From UBA2767 sp965228625 (GTDB taxonomy: Bacteria > Pseudomonadota > Alphaproteobacteria > Rhizobiales > Methyloligellaceae): DNA of 64,000 nt. The notes beneath the pieces were generated by a model. It ran no database searches. It saw only the letters and a list, made by a program, of their open reading frames with translations, and had not been told where the DNA came from. The stretch lies in the NCBI GenBank assembly GCA_965228625.1, contig OZ245829.1, positions 1,736,001 through 1,800,000 of the forward strand. Reading direction: 5' to 3'. A program made the position numbers and the translations under genes. Shown piece by piece: positions 25,772-35,656 of this stretch (position 1 is the first letter of the stretch; each line of letters begins with the position of its first letter).

Positions 25772-26770
25772 ATGCGTACGGCGGCGGCGGGGCGCATCAC
25801 GAAATGGTTGGCAACGCTGACTGTTTTGGCGGTGTCTGTCGTTCTGGTTTCTGGTTGCGCCGGCGGCTCCCTGAGCAGCGTGTTCAGTGGCGAGGACACC
25901 GCAACCGCCAAGATGGCGCCGGTTAAGTTCGCACCGATCATCGGCCCGCCTGCCAATGTCGGCAATCAACTCACCGAACAGCTTGTCACTGCGGCGAAGC
26001 AGAAAAAGATCCCCGTTGTCGCCAAGGGACGGCCGGCAACATATACGGTTCAAGGGTATCTCGCGCAGTCGAACGACCGCCGCACGGAGAAGTTCTCCTA
26101 CATTCTCGACGTGACCGACACATCTGGGAACAGAGTGCACCGAATCATCGGTGAGGAGGCGGTCCCCGCCAAGGCCGGCGCGAAACCCTGGGCATCGATC
26201 AACAAGGCTGCGTTGCAGAAGATCGCAACCAAAACGACGACCGACCTTGCGACCTGGCTGCCCAAGCAGAGCGGCAGCACGGCGGCAGTCGCCTCTCGTA
26301 CGCCCTCGCAAGCGCAGTCGGCTCAGAGGAAACCGGAGGCTCAGAGAAAGCCACCAACCGCGACCGCATCCAGCGCGCAGCGCCGTACGGCCTCGACAAG
26401 CCGGCGTTCCGAGCCGGTCGCTGCCCTGGTGCCACCAGTCTCCGGTGCGCCCGGAGACGGACGTACGTCCCTCACCAACGCCCTGCGCGAACGGCTTCGC
26501 GCAAAAGGGGTACAGATCGCGAGCACCGGCGGAACGAATGTCTACAAGATCAACGGAAAAGTCTCCGTAAGCGCGGCATCCGACGGCAAGGAACGGATCC
26601 GGATCGACTGGACGCTGCTGGGCCCGACCGGTCAGGATCTGGGATCCGTGACGCAGCAGAGCGACGTCGAAAAGGGTTCGCTCAACCGGTCCTGGGGCCC
26701 GGCCGCGAAGGCTGCCGGAAACGCCGCCGCCGCCGAACTTCTCAAGCTCATCGAAAAGAGCCGCGGCTGA
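25772..26770 (+). CDS. Predicted lipoprotein of unknown function
   Basis: About 332 residues from the ATG at 25772 (an in-frame ATG at 25748 adds eight). A type II signal peptide ends in the lipobox VSGC, so Lgt, encoded nearby, would acylate Cys29. The mature protein has two alpha/beta stretches: the first around APIIGPPANVGNQLTEQLV, the second around DGRTSLTNALRERLRAKGV. They are joined by a Gln/Arg/Ala/Ser-rich low-complexity linker. The two stretches look like a duplicated domain that computes from a paired helix and strands (GPPANVGNQLTEQL / APGDGRTSLTNALRERL). Family not recognised. Confidence 0.75.
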   Translation: MRTAAAGRITKWLATLTVLAVSVVLVSGCAGGSLSSVFSGEDTATAKMAPVKFAPIIGPPANVGNQLTEQLVTAAKQKKIPVVAKGRPATYTVQGYLAQSNDRRTEKFSYILDVTDTSGNRVHRIIGEEAVPAKAGAKPWASINKAALQKIATKTTTDLATWLPKQSGSTAAVASRTPSQAQSAQRKPEAQRKPPTATASSAQRRTASTSRRSEPVAALVPPVSGAPGDGRTSLTNALRERLRAKGVQIASTGGTNVYKINGKVSVSAASDGKERIRIDWTLLGPTGQDLGSVTQQSDVEKGSLNRSWGPAAKAAGNAAAAELLKLIEKSRG

Positions 26771-26908
26771 TCAGCCGGGCCTTGCACACAGTCCTTTTTG
26801 CAATCGGTTTACACCGTCAGCGCGCATTGCTAAAAAGCGGCCCTCGCACAGGGGTGGCAGGGAGTTCGCGATCATGTCGTATGGTTTTCGCGCGCCAGAG
26901 AACGGCAA

Positions 26909-27841
26909 ATGAAACTCGTCGCGGGCAATTCGAACCGGCCACTGGCCGAAGCGATAGCCGCTTATCTCAACATTCCGATGACAAAGTGCTCCGTGCGCCG
27001 TTTCGCGGATATGGAGATTTTCGTCGAGATTCAGGAAAACGTCCGCGGCGAAGATGTCTTCGTCCTGCAGTCCACGTCGTATCCTGCGAACGATCACCTG
27101 ATGGAATTGCTGATCATGATCGACGCGTTGCGGCGCGCGTCGGCCCGCCGCATCACGGCGGTGATGCCTTACTACGGCTATGCGCGTCAGGATCGGAAGT
27201 CAGAGTCGCGTACACCTATCTCCGCGAAGCTCGTGGCCAACATGATCACTGCGGCTGGCGCCGACCGTGTCCTCACACTCGACCTGCACGCCGGACAGAT
27301 CCAGGGTTTCTTCGACATCCCGACCGACAATCTCTACGCCGCGCCGGAGATGGTGAAAGATATCAAGGAGAACTACGACCTCGAGAAGGTCATGGTGGTA
27401 TCGCCCGATGTTGGCGGGGTGGTGCGGGCGCGTGGTCTGGCGAAACGTTTCGGCGCACCGCTGGCGATCATCGACAAACGCCGCGAGCGCGCGGGCGACT
27501 CCGAGGTCATGAACGTCATCGGCGAGGTTGACGGATATTCCTGCTTACTCGTAGACGACATCGTCGACAGCGGCGGCACGCTCTGCAATGCGGCGGAAGC
27601 TCTGCTGGAGAACGGCGCACAGGACGTCAGCGCCTACATCACGCACGGGGTCCTGTCAGGCGGCGCCGTCGCCCGTGTGACCGCGTCGGCGATGAGCAAT
27701 CTGGTCATTACGGACACAATTGTCCCGACCGAGGCGGTGCGGGTTGCGCAGAACATTCGAGTGATGAGCATTTCGCCCCTGCTCGGCGAAGCTATCGCCC
27801 GAACGAGCGGTGAAAAATCCGTATCAAGCTTGTTCGATTGA
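26909..27841 (+). CDS. prs: Ribose-phosphate pyrophosphokinase
   Basis: Makes PRPP from ribose-5-phosphate and ATP for purine, pyrimidine, His and Trp synthesis. 310 residues, the usual class I length. ATP-binding flexible loop near MPYYGYARQDRKSESRTPIS, the LDLHAGQIQGFFDIP segment, and the PRPP-binding loop CLLVDDIVDSGGTLCNAAEA. Fully conserved. The 138-base leader from the lipoprotein gene shows no hairpin I trust. Confidence 0.96.
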   Translation: MKLVAGNSNRPLAEAIAAYLNIPMTKCSVRRFADMEIFVEIQENVRGEDVFVLQSTSYPANDHLMELLIMIDALRRASARRITAVMPYYGYARQDRKSESRTPISAKLVANMITAAGADRVLTLDLHAGQIQGFFDIPTDNLYAAPEMVKDIKENYDLEKVMVVSPDVGGVVRARGLAKRFGAPLAIIDKRRERAGDSEVMNVIGEVDGYSCLLVDDIVDSGGTLCNAAEALLENGAQDVSAYITHGVLSGGAVARVTASAMSNLVITDTIVPTEAVRVAQNIRVMSISPLLGEAIARTSGEKSVSSLFD

Positions 27842-27990
27842 TCAGCACGCGGAAGCACAAATTCTTCCGCTGCATCCACGAAGTTGCCAAGTCGTTGTGC
27901 AATGAAGAGTGCACGCTTTGGAAACTTTTGAGGCCGCGACATTTGATCGGATACATACTGCCTGCACTCGCGATTCCCCGGAGGCCGCCC

Positions 27991-29202
27991 GTGAAGAAAA
28001 CCGTATGGCTTATTCTCATCCTTGCATTTGCCGCGACCGGACGCACCGCCATCGCATTTCCCGTGCCGGACAAGTCCGCACTGACAAACAAAGATCCGCT
28101 CCTTGTCCGCACACAGGGCGTCGAGTTCGAGCTTGGGATTTCCAACGGCCTGATCCGCAGATCGCTCACCAGGGAAGGCTACAGCGACATCAAGGTGACA
28201 AAACGAAGGCTGACCAAGGCCCGTGCGGAAGCTTGCAAGAAGCGGAAAAAGTACCTTGTGGAGGTCAGGTTCGACGGCGGCGTGAGGCAGATCAGGCAGA
28301 TCGGCAAGTGCCGCGCGACGGCCAATGCGGAGCAGGCACGCAAGCGCCTTCGAAACAAGGGCTTCCGGCAAATCCAGTTGCTGCCCTCCGGAAAAGGATT
28401 CGTGGCGGCCGCCTGCCGTGACAAGCGCCGGTACCGCCTGACGCTCAACCGTTACGGCGATGTCCGGCGGGAAACCGTTCTCGGCCGGTGCGGAACTGCG
28501 CTCTCGCAATATGACGTGGCTTCGTTGCTGCGCGCCCAAGGGTACAGCCGAATTCGCGTGCAACCGGCGCGCGGACGCAACTATTCGGTCGCCGCATGCC
28601 GCGAGGACAGCCGGGTGGAACTGCTGGTCAGCAATTTCGGCGCGGTCGTGCAGGAGAACCCCGTTGGCCGCTGCGACCCGCCCGTACATCCGGCGACCAT
28701 CCCCGCCGTGCTCGCCCGCTACGGATTCACGAGAATCGATATCATTGACCGAACCTTGCCGCGTTACGTCGCGCATGCCTGCCGCGACACCCAGCGCGTT
28801 GCGATCAGCATGAATCGCTTCGGCGAAATCGTCGATGAAGAGCCGATCGGCCGGTGTGATCCTGCTCTCACTTCGGATGCGCTGACGGGCATGCTGCGGC
28901 GGGCCGGTTACGACCGGGTGCGCATCGTCCGCAGCACACCCAGCGGATATGCCGCGGAGGTCTGCGAGGAAGGCGCCCGCGTCGAACTCGAGCTGACACG
29001 TTACGGAGAGACGATCAGCCAGCGGCCAATCGGCGACTGCCCCTCACGCCGGGTGCGGCGCGTTCTCGATGCCATCGAGAAGGATGGCGTGACCGGAGCG
29101 TCCATGTATGTGGATGGTTGCCTGGACAGAACCCGCATTCGCATTGAAATCGACCGCTTTGGCAACATAGGAAGACATACGGTGATCGGAACGTGCCGTT
29201 AG
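27991..29202 (+). CDS. Secreted six-repeat protein with paired cysteines
   Basis: 403 residues from a GTG at 27991, chosen because GGAGG lies 6 bases upstream and it opens a good signal peptide (core VWLILILAFAA, cleavage near AIA-F). The mature protein is six tandem repeats. Each has a short helix (LRRxGYxxIRV-like), an A-x-x-C segment, beta strands (ELxLNRYGxI) and a closing IGRC. Cysteines fall at 82/107, 142/167, 203/228, 264/289, 325/350 and 377/402, exactly 25 apart in every repeat. The period is 60-61, and 52 for the last. The helix-strand pattern recalls PepSY-like repeats. Function unknown. It sits between prs and rplY, which are usually neighbours. Confidence 0.8.
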   Translation: MKKTVWLILILAFAATGRTAIAFPVPDKSALTNKDPLLVRTQGVEFELGISNGLIRRSLTREGYSDIKVTKRRLTKARAEACKKRKKYLVEVRFDGGVRQIRQIGKCRATANAEQARKRLRNKGFRQIQLLPSGKGFVAAACRDKRRYRLTLNRYGDVRRETVLGRCGTALSQYDVASLLRAQGYSRIRVQPARGRNYSVAACREDSRVELLVSNFGAVVQENPVGRCDPPVHPATIPAVLARYGFTRIDIIDRTLPRYVAHACRDTQRVAISMNRFGEIVDEEPIGRCDPALTSDALTGMLRRAGYDRVRIVRSTPSGYAAEVCEEGARVELELTRYGETISQRPIGDCPSRRVRRVLDAIEKDGVTGASMYVDGCLDRTRIRIEIDRFGNIGRHTVIGTCR

Positions 29203-29245
29203 GCCCGGCCGGATGATCGGCGTCGACTGAAATCGGAGAGACGAC

Positions 29246-29569
29246 ATGTACGAATTCGCAGGAATTTGCGCGCGGACGCTCTGTTGCGCCTTTCTCGCAC
29301 TCGCAGCGGCGCTCTTGCTGACCGCGGGAGAAACCCACGCACAGGAAAAACTGTCCGCCAGCCAGCAATCCGGTCTTACACAGTGCCTGGTCGGCTGCAA
29401 GAAAGGAGACGCGGCCTGTCAGAACGCATGCACGCAAAAGACGACGACAGCGGATTTTGCCAAGAATTCAGGATCATGCGTGAGAGCGTGCGCCGATGCA
29501 CTGGTTGGTCCCGACCAGAAGGCGGATCAGGCCGAAGACATCAAGAAATGCATAAGCGCCTGTAACTGA
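29246..29569 (+). CDS. Small secreted protein with four CX3C motifs
   Basis: 107 residues with a signal peptide (hydrophobic core at about 14-27, cleavage near THAQ). The mature part has exactly eight Cys, in four CX3C pairs: 47/51, 58/62, 78/82 and 102/106. The spacing suggests two or more helix-hairpin units closed by disulfides, like twin-CX3C proteins of the mitochondrial intermembrane space. GGAGAG precedes the ATG. It lies 43 bases after the six-repeat cysteine protein and may be co-transcribed with it. No family assignment. Confidence 0.75.
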   Translation: MYEFAGICARTLCCAFLALAAALLLTAGETHAQEKLSASQQSGLTQCLVGCKKGDAACQNACTQKTTTADFAKNSGSCVRACADALVGPDQKADQAEDIKKCISACN

Positions 29570-29587
29570 TCTTTCGATCCCGCCATT

Positions 29588-29606
29588 GCCAGCGGGGCCC
29601 GCTGGC
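29588..29606 (+). other. Perfect GC inverted repeat in the rplY leader
   Basis: GCCAGCGGG-G-CCCGCTGGC is a 19-base perfect palindrome just after the CX3C gene and 109 bases before rplY. No T-run follows, so it is either a weak terminator for the upstream gene or part of the leader RNA of the ribosomal-protein gene. As RNA it would form at least a 6-base stem. Confidence 0.5.
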
Positions 29607-29714
29607 GGTATAAGCGCGCGAGAAATTTTGCCCGGCGCCACATGAAGGTTTCTGCGCCGAGGGCACTGACGGACCAGCGCACCTGGCCCGTTCCTGAAAT
29701 TTGGAGGATTTGAC

Positions 29715-30407
29715 ATGGCCGAGGTCAACGAGATCAAAGCCACGGTACGCGACGGTTTTGGCAAGGGTGCATCCCGGGCCGCACGGCGCGAAGGCCGTAT
29801 TCCGGGTATCATCTACGGCGACAATTCCGATCCGGAGCCCGTCTCGCTCGACAGCAAGGAGTTCTGGCAACTTGCACGTTCGCCGCAATTCCTTAACACG
29901 ATCTACATGCTCGACGTGGACGGCAAACAGCAACGCGTGATCCCGCGCGACGTCCAGCTCGACCCGGTGCGAGACGTTCCGTTGCACGTGGATTTTCTGC
30001 GCCTCGGCAAGGGCGCGAAAGTGACGGTCGAGATCCCGGTCCAGTTCCTCAACGAGGAGGAGTCTCCGGGCCTCAAGCGTGGCGGCGTGCTGAACATCGT
30101 GCGTCACACCATTGAGATGCGTTGCGTGGCCGAGTCGATCCCGGAGCAACTCGAAGCCGACCTGACCGGCCTCGACATCGGCGATTCGCTGCACGTTTCG
30201 TCGATCAAGTTCCCGGAAGGCGTGGAGCTGACGATTTCCGACCGTGACTTCACCGTCGCGACCATTGTCGGCCGCATGGCCGAGATCGTCGAAGAGGAAG
30301 AAATCGAAGGCGAGGAAGGCGAAGAGCTGGAAGGCGAAGCTGCAGAAGGTGAAGCCGAGGAAGGCGAAGCCGAGGGCGGCGAACAGACTGACGGCGGCGA
30401 AGACTAG
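29715..30407 (+). CDS. rplY: Ribosomal protein bL25 (Ctc form)
   Basis: 230-residue long form of L25. The 5S rRNA-binding N-terminal domain starts VNEIKATVRDGFGKGASR and includes GRIPGIIYGD. The Ctc-type beta domain follows (VRHTIEMRCVAESIPEQLEA). The last 40 or so residues are an acidic tail of Glu-Gly-Glu-Ala repeats, encoded by tandem GAAGGCGAAG-like units near 30290-30400. GGAGG lies 7 bases before the ATG. rplY followed by pth and ychF is a standard alphaproteobacterial order. Confidence 0.95.
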   Translation: MAEVNEIKATVRDGFGKGASRAARREGRIPGIIYGDNSDPEPVSLDSKEFWQLARSPQFLNTIYMLDVDGKQQRVIPRDVQLDPVRDVPLHVDFLRLGKGAKVTVEIPVQFLNEEESPGLKRGGVLNIVRHTIEMRCVAESIPEQLEADLTGLDIGDSLHVSSIKFPEGVELTISDRDFTVATIVGRMAEIVEEEEIEGEEGEELEGEAAEGEAEEGEAEGGEQTDGGED

Positions 30408-30455
30408 GCCTCAAGTCCGGTCGGCCGCCGCACCTTCAACGGGACGCTTGTTCCA

Positions 30456-31181
30456 ATGAAATTGCTGATCGGTCTTGGCAACCCCGGAGCGGAGCACGCG
30501 CGCAACCGGCACAATGTCGGATTCATGGCCGTCGATGCCATTGCCGAAGCGCACGGGTTCGGGCCGTGGCGCAAGAAGTTCCAGGCTCAGGTTTCCGAAG
30601 GCCGGTTCGACGGCGAGAAATGCCTGCTGCTCAAGCCAACGACCTACATGAACGAGTCGGGACGCGCCGCCGCCGAGGCCATGCGCTTCTACAAGCTCGA
30701 TCTGGACGACGTGATCGTGCTTTATGACGAGATCGACCTTGCGCCGGGCAAGGTACGCGTCAAGGCCGGCGGCGGGGCCGCCGGCCACAATGGTCTGAAG
30801 TCCCTCACACGCCACATCGGCAACGACTATGTTCGCGTGCGCATTGGCATTGGCCATCCGGGGCACAAATCGAAAGTTCACCGCCATGTCCTGAAGGACT
30901 TCACAAAGGCGGAACGGACCTGGCTGGACCCTCTGATCGACGCCATCGCGTCTTCCGCACCGCTTCTGGCGGAGGGCGACTCCGCGAACTTCATGAACAA
31001 GATCGCGCTCGCCGCGGGCGCGGATACGAAGGATCCCGCACCCGCGACCGGCCGCGGCCAAAAACCGAAAAAGGCGCCATCCCAACGCGAACTCGCACGC
31101 AACGCCGCCGAGAAAACGCCGTCAACCGAGTCGGGCCCGTTTGCACGATTGCGCAAGCTGTTCGGAACGCAAGAGGGTTAG
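30456..31181 (+). CDS. pth: Peptidyl-tRNA hydrolase
   Basis: Recycles tRNA from peptidyl-tRNA that drops off ribosomes. N terminus LLIGLGNPGAEHARNRHNVG with Asn and catalytic His; KPTTYMNESG and DEIDLAPGKVRVKAGGGAAGHNGLKSL complete the active site. 241 residues against about 195 in E. coli. The extra 45-50 C-terminal residues are a Lys/Arg/Pro-rich tail (GRGQKPKKAPSQRE onwards) ending in a small hydrophobic patch, ARLRKLFGTQEG. The tail may aid RNA binding. Confidence 0.95.
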   Translation: MKLLIGLGNPGAEHARNRHNVGFMAVDAIAEAHGFGPWRKKFQAQVSEGRFDGEKCLLLKPTTYMNESGRAAAEAMRFYKLDLDDVIVLYDEIDLAPGKVRVKAGGGAAGHNGLKSLTRHIGNDYVRVRIGIGHPGHKSKVHRHVLKDFTKAERTWLDPLIDAIASSAPLLAEGDSANFMNKIALAAGADTKDPAPATGRGQKPKKAPSQRELARNAAEKTPSTESGPFARLRKLFGTQEG

Positions 31182-31190
31182 GCTCAGCGC

Positions 31191-32318
31191 ATGGGATTCA
31201 AATGCGGGATTGTCGGGCTGCCGAATGTGGGCAAGTCCACCCTCTTCAACGCGCTGACCCAGACGGCGGCGGCCGAGGCCGAAAACTACCCTTTTTGCAC
31301 CATCGAGCCCAATGTGGGCGAGGTGCCCGTTCCCGATCCGCGGCTTGAGAAGATCGCCGAAATCGTCAAGCCGAAGTCCGTCATCCCGACCCGTCTGACC
31401 TTCGTCGATATTGCCGGGCTCGTGAAAGGCGCGTCCAAGGGCGAAGGTCTCGGCAATCAGTTCCTCGCGCATATTCGCGAAGTGGACGCCATCGCCTATG
31501 TGCTCAGATGCTTCGATGATCCGGACGTGACTCATGTCGACGGACACATCAACCCGCTGGCTGATGCGGAAACGGTCGAGACCGAACTGATGCTCGCGGA
31601 CATGGAGAGCCTTGAAAAGCGCATCGAGCCATTGGAGAAAAAAATCCGCGGCCAGGACAAGGACGCGAAGAAGACGCTTGAACTCGTCAATGTCGCCCTG
31701 GACATGCTGCGCGAAGGGCAACCGGCCCGTCTTGCCAACGTAGCGGAGGAAGACCGGCGCGCCTTCCGGGCGCTCAATCTGCTCACGTCAAAACGCGTCC
31801 TCTATGTCTGCAACGTCGATGAGGCGTCTGCCGCCACCGGCAACGCCTATTCAAAGGCGGTTGAGGAAAAGGTCGCGGAAGCCGCCGCACAAGCCGGCAG
31901 CGCGGATCCGAAGCCGCCGCAGGTGGTGGTGATTTCCGCCAAGATCGAAGCGGAGGTCGCGCAGCTCTCGGCCGAAGAGCGCTCGGAATACCTGAAGGAA
32001 CTGGGGCTCGCCGAGGCGGGGCTCGACCGCCTGATCCGTGCCGGTTATGCCCTCCTCGACCTCATCACCTTCTTTACCGCCGGCGAGAAGGAGGCGCGCG
32101 CATGGACGGTGCGCGAGAACACCAAAGCGCCGCGCGCCGCTGGACAGATCCACACGGATTTCGAACGCGGATTTATCCGGGCTGAAACCGTTTCGTACGA
32201 CGATTTTCTCGCATGTGGGGGCGAGAGTGGCGCACGTGACGCCGGCAAGCTGAGGCTTGAAGGCAAGGACTACATCGTGAAGGACGGCGATGTACTGCAC
32301 TTCCGGTTTGCGACCTGA
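31191..32318 (+). CDS. ychF: Redox-regulated ATPase YchF (Obg-like)
   Basis: P-loop NTPase that binds ribosomes and prefers ATP over GTP. 375 residues. G1 GLPNVGKSTLFNAL, switch region VGEVPVPDPRL, G3 FVDIAGLVKGASKGEGLGNQ, G4-equivalent NVDE, a central coiled coil and a C-terminal TGS domain ending AGKLRLEGKDYIVKDGDVLHF. A short perfect stem (GAGCC-TCCCT-GGCTC) at its end may help terminate the prs-to-ychF region. Confidence 0.95.
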   Translation: MGFKCGIVGLPNVGKSTLFNALTQTAAAEAENYPFCTIEPNVGEVPVPDPRLEKIAEIVKPKSVIPTRLTFVDIAGLVKGASKGEGLGNQFLAHIREVDAIAYVLRCFDDPDVTHVDGHINPLADAETVETELMLADMESLEKRIEPLEKKIRGQDKDAKKTLELVNVALDMLREGQPARLANVAEEDRRAFRALNLLTSKRVLYVCNVDEASAATGNAYSKAVEEKVAEAAAQAGSADPKPPQVVVISAKIEAEVAQLSAEERSEYLKELGLAEAGLDRLIRAGYALLDLITFFTAGEKEARAWTVRENTKAPRAAGQIHTDFERGFIRAETVSYDDFLACGGESGARDAGKLRLEGKDYIVKDGDVLHFRFAT

Positions 32319-32339
32319 GCCTCCCTGGCTCTCAAAACC

Positions 32340-32972
32340 CTATTTCTGAAGCGCCGGCACTGCATGGACGACCCCGTCGATGATCATGCTGATGGCGATC
32401 GCCGCCAGCAGCATCCCCATGATCCGGGTGACGATGTTCATGCCTGTTGTGCCAAGCCACGTCGAAACCCTATCTCCCATCGCAAAGGTTATGTAAATCA
32501 GCGCGCAGATCACAAACACCACAACGGCGCACAAAAGCTTGTTGGCGATGCCGTCGGCCCGATCCGCAAAGATGATCAAGGTGCTCATCGATCCCGGGCC
32601 GGCCAGCAAGGGGATCGCGAGCGGAAAGATGCCGGGATTGTCCTTCTCGCGCCCCTCAAGGGATTCCTCCCGTGAATGGCTGATCCGGCTCGTTTGAACG
32701 TTCAGCATGGAAAAGGCGATCCCGAGGATCAGGATCCCGCCGGCGATGCGGAAGTCGTCCACGGTGATGGCGAAAAACCGGAGAATCCCGTTACCGGCGA
32801 ACAGCACAACCACCAGGATCACCAGTGTGGCGACGGCGCCGGTCAGGGCGATAGCGGCGCGCTGCTTCGCGCTCTTTCCCTCGGTAACCGACAGAAAGAT
32901 CGGCAGGTTCGTGAGCGGGTTCATGATCGCGAACAATGCCGCGAACAGCTTCGTTGCCAGTGCGAAATCCAT
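32340..32972 (-). CDS. marC: MarC-family integral membrane protein
   Basis: 210 residues with six predicted membrane segments. Begins MDFALATKLFAALFAIMNPL, where the NPLTNLPIF stretch is the MarC hallmark; PLAIPLLAGPGSM is the second conserved loop. GGGGGA precedes the ATG at 32972; an upstream start at 33005 is less likely. MarC was once linked to multiple antibiotic resistance, later disputed, and its substrate is unknown. Confidence 0.88.
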   Translation of the reverse strand: MDFALATKLFAALFAIMNPLTNLPIFLSVTEGKSAKQRAAIALTGAVATLVILVVVLFAGNGILRFFAITVDDFRIAGGILILGIAFSMLNVQTSRISHSREESLEGREKDNPGIFPLAIPLLAGPGSMSTLIIFADRADGIANKLLCAVVVFVICALIYITFAMGDRVSTWLGTTGMNIVTRIMGMLLAAIAISMIIDGVVHAVPALQK

Positions 32973-33036
32973 CGCCGATCCCCCAGAGTGCCTGCTAGAA
33001 GACAATCACGTTTGCGCCGATTCGGAAACCGCTCGG

Positions 33037-33270
33037 ATGGCCCACGAGAACAAGGTTCTGCGCTCGATCGAGACGCCCGACGGCGGACGCTGCGTCGACC
33101 TTTTTGTCAGGCCGGATGGAACGTTCGGTTTCGAGGAGTACCGCCGCGACAGCGAGGACGGGCGGGGCTGGTTTCCGATCGGGTTTCACCATGCCGAGGT
33201 GTTCGCGAGCGAGGCCGATGCAATGGAGGCCGCGCTGCAGGCGGTGCCTTGGCTCAAGGAATTCGCGTGA
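33037..33270 (+). CDS. Conserved small protein of unknown function
   Basis: 77-residue soluble protein: RSIETPDGGRCVDLFVRPDG, then FGFEEYRRDSEDGRGW and a helical tail EADAMEAALQAVPWLKEF. The composition is that of a real folded protein and the pattern looks familiar from other alphaproteobacteria, but I know no function. Divergent from marC with 64 bases between starts, and converging on the class II aldolase gene. Confidence 0.65.
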   Translation: MAHENKVLRSIETPDGGRCVDLFVRPDGTFGFEEYRRDSEDGRGWFPIGFHHAEVFASEADAMEAALQAVPWLKEFA

Positions 33271-33274
33271 ACCG

Positions 33275-33923
33275 CTAACTGTCTGTTTGTTGCCCGTATG
33301 ATTTGAAGCGTTCGAGGACCCGAGCCATTTCGGCCTCATCCAGAACGTGCGGTTCACCGGCTTCGAGCGCCGCCACATATTGCGCGGCAAGCGACTCCAC
33401 CTCGCGTGCGAGGCCGAGGGCGGTGTCCAGGTTACCGCCGCAGGCGATGACGCCGTGATTGGCCATCAGGCATGCCCGGCGATCGGCGAGCGCATTCGCG
33501 ACATTGGCGGCCAGCTCCTCCGTGCCGAACGTCGCGTAGTCGGCCAATGGGATGTCGGTCCCGCCGGCAGCGGCAACCATGTAGTGGAACGCGGGGATGG
33601 TCTTCCGGCAGCACGCGAGCGCCGTCGCATAGCGGGAATGGGTGTGCACGATCGCCTGCGCATCGTCACGCGCGCCATAGGCGGAGAGATGGAACCGCCA
33701 CTCGCTCGAGGGCTTTCGGCCGCCTCCCGCCACGTCGCCGCTTTGATCAATGAAAACAATATCTTCCGGAATCAGATCACCATAAGCCATACCGGTGGGT
33801 GTGATCAGCATGCCGCCGTTCCAACGCGCCGAGACGTTCCCCGATGTTCCCGGCGACAGGCCCTCGTCGGACATGGCGCGGGCCGTGTCGATGACCTGCT
33901 GGCGGAGCCAGGCCTCGTCCGGA

Positions 33924-33931
<8 letters not shown>
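33275..33931 (-). CDS. Class II aldolase, FucA/Ald2-like
   Basis: 218-residue zinc aldolase. It closely follows E. coli fuculose-1-phosphate aldolase: PSSEWRFH with the catalytic Glu, Zn ligands in IVHTHSRYATA, IPAFHYMVAAAGG, YATFGTEELA and the last Zn His in LMANHGVIACG. Its start lies inside the end of mtnA (8-base overlap), so the likely substrate is 5-methylthioribulose-1-phosphate, split to DHAP and 2-methylthioacetaldehyde as in the DHAP shunt. MtnB, a dehydratase of the same fold, is the alternative, but the FucA-like active site and the absence of other Mtn genes in the window favour an aldolase. Confidence 0.85.
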
Positions 33932-35017
<1,086 letters not shown>

Positions 35018-35021
<4 letters not shown>

Positions 35022-35653
35022 CTTTGGCTCTCCATCGCGAGCCGGGCGCCGAGCCCGACCAGAACGCAGCCGGCAATCCACCTGAAGAGCCGTTGCACCG
35101 GTCCTGTATTCCGGAGCTTCGTGACGACCAGGGACGCGAGCAGGACGGCGACAACATCCGCGGACGTGAATGCGAGCAACGTCACGAAACCCAGAATGAA
35201 GATCTGCGACGACACGGACAGGGCCGCCGCCGGGTCGACAAACTGCGGCAGGAAGGCAAGGAAGAACAATGCGGCCTTGGGGTTCAGGATCTCGACAATG
35301 ATGCTCTGCGACAGGGTTGAGACCCTTCCGGCCTCACCCTTTGAAGAGGCGCCCATAGCCTCGCCGTTTCCGGCGCGCACGACAGTGATGCCGAGCCAGA
35401 CCAGGTAAATCGCGCCGCCGATCTTGATGGCGAAATAGGCGCCGGGAACGAGGGCGAGCAGAGCCGACAGTCCAAATGCGGTCGCCGCGACATGCACATA
35501 GCCGCCCACATGCAGCCCGACCGCTGCCAGCAATCCGGCCTTCCGCCCCCGCGCCAGGGTCTGTGCTGCCGCATACAGAGTCGCCGGTCCGGGGACGTAA
35601 GCGAATACGACCAGAACGGCGGCAAATGCGGCCAGAGTCTCCCACGACGCCAC
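35018..35653 (-). CDS. LysE-family translocator
   Basis: 211-residue membrane exporter with about six helices. The LysE/RhtB pattern is visible in VFAYVPGPATLYAAAQTLARG at the N terminus and in KIGGAIYLVWLGI; LNPKAALFFLAFLPQFVDP is the central signature. It overlaps mtnA by 4 bases and lies 3 bases from apt, so it is embedded in the methylthioadenosine operon. Family members export amino acids or small metabolites; here a sulfur by-product or amino acid is possible. Confidence 0.88.
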
Positions 35654-35656
35654 GGC

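Noticed and set aside
30286..30404. Short direct repeats resembling a small repeat array
   Set aside because: They are in-frame codons of the acidic Glu/Gly/Ala tail of bL25, not a CRISPR or intergenic repeat.
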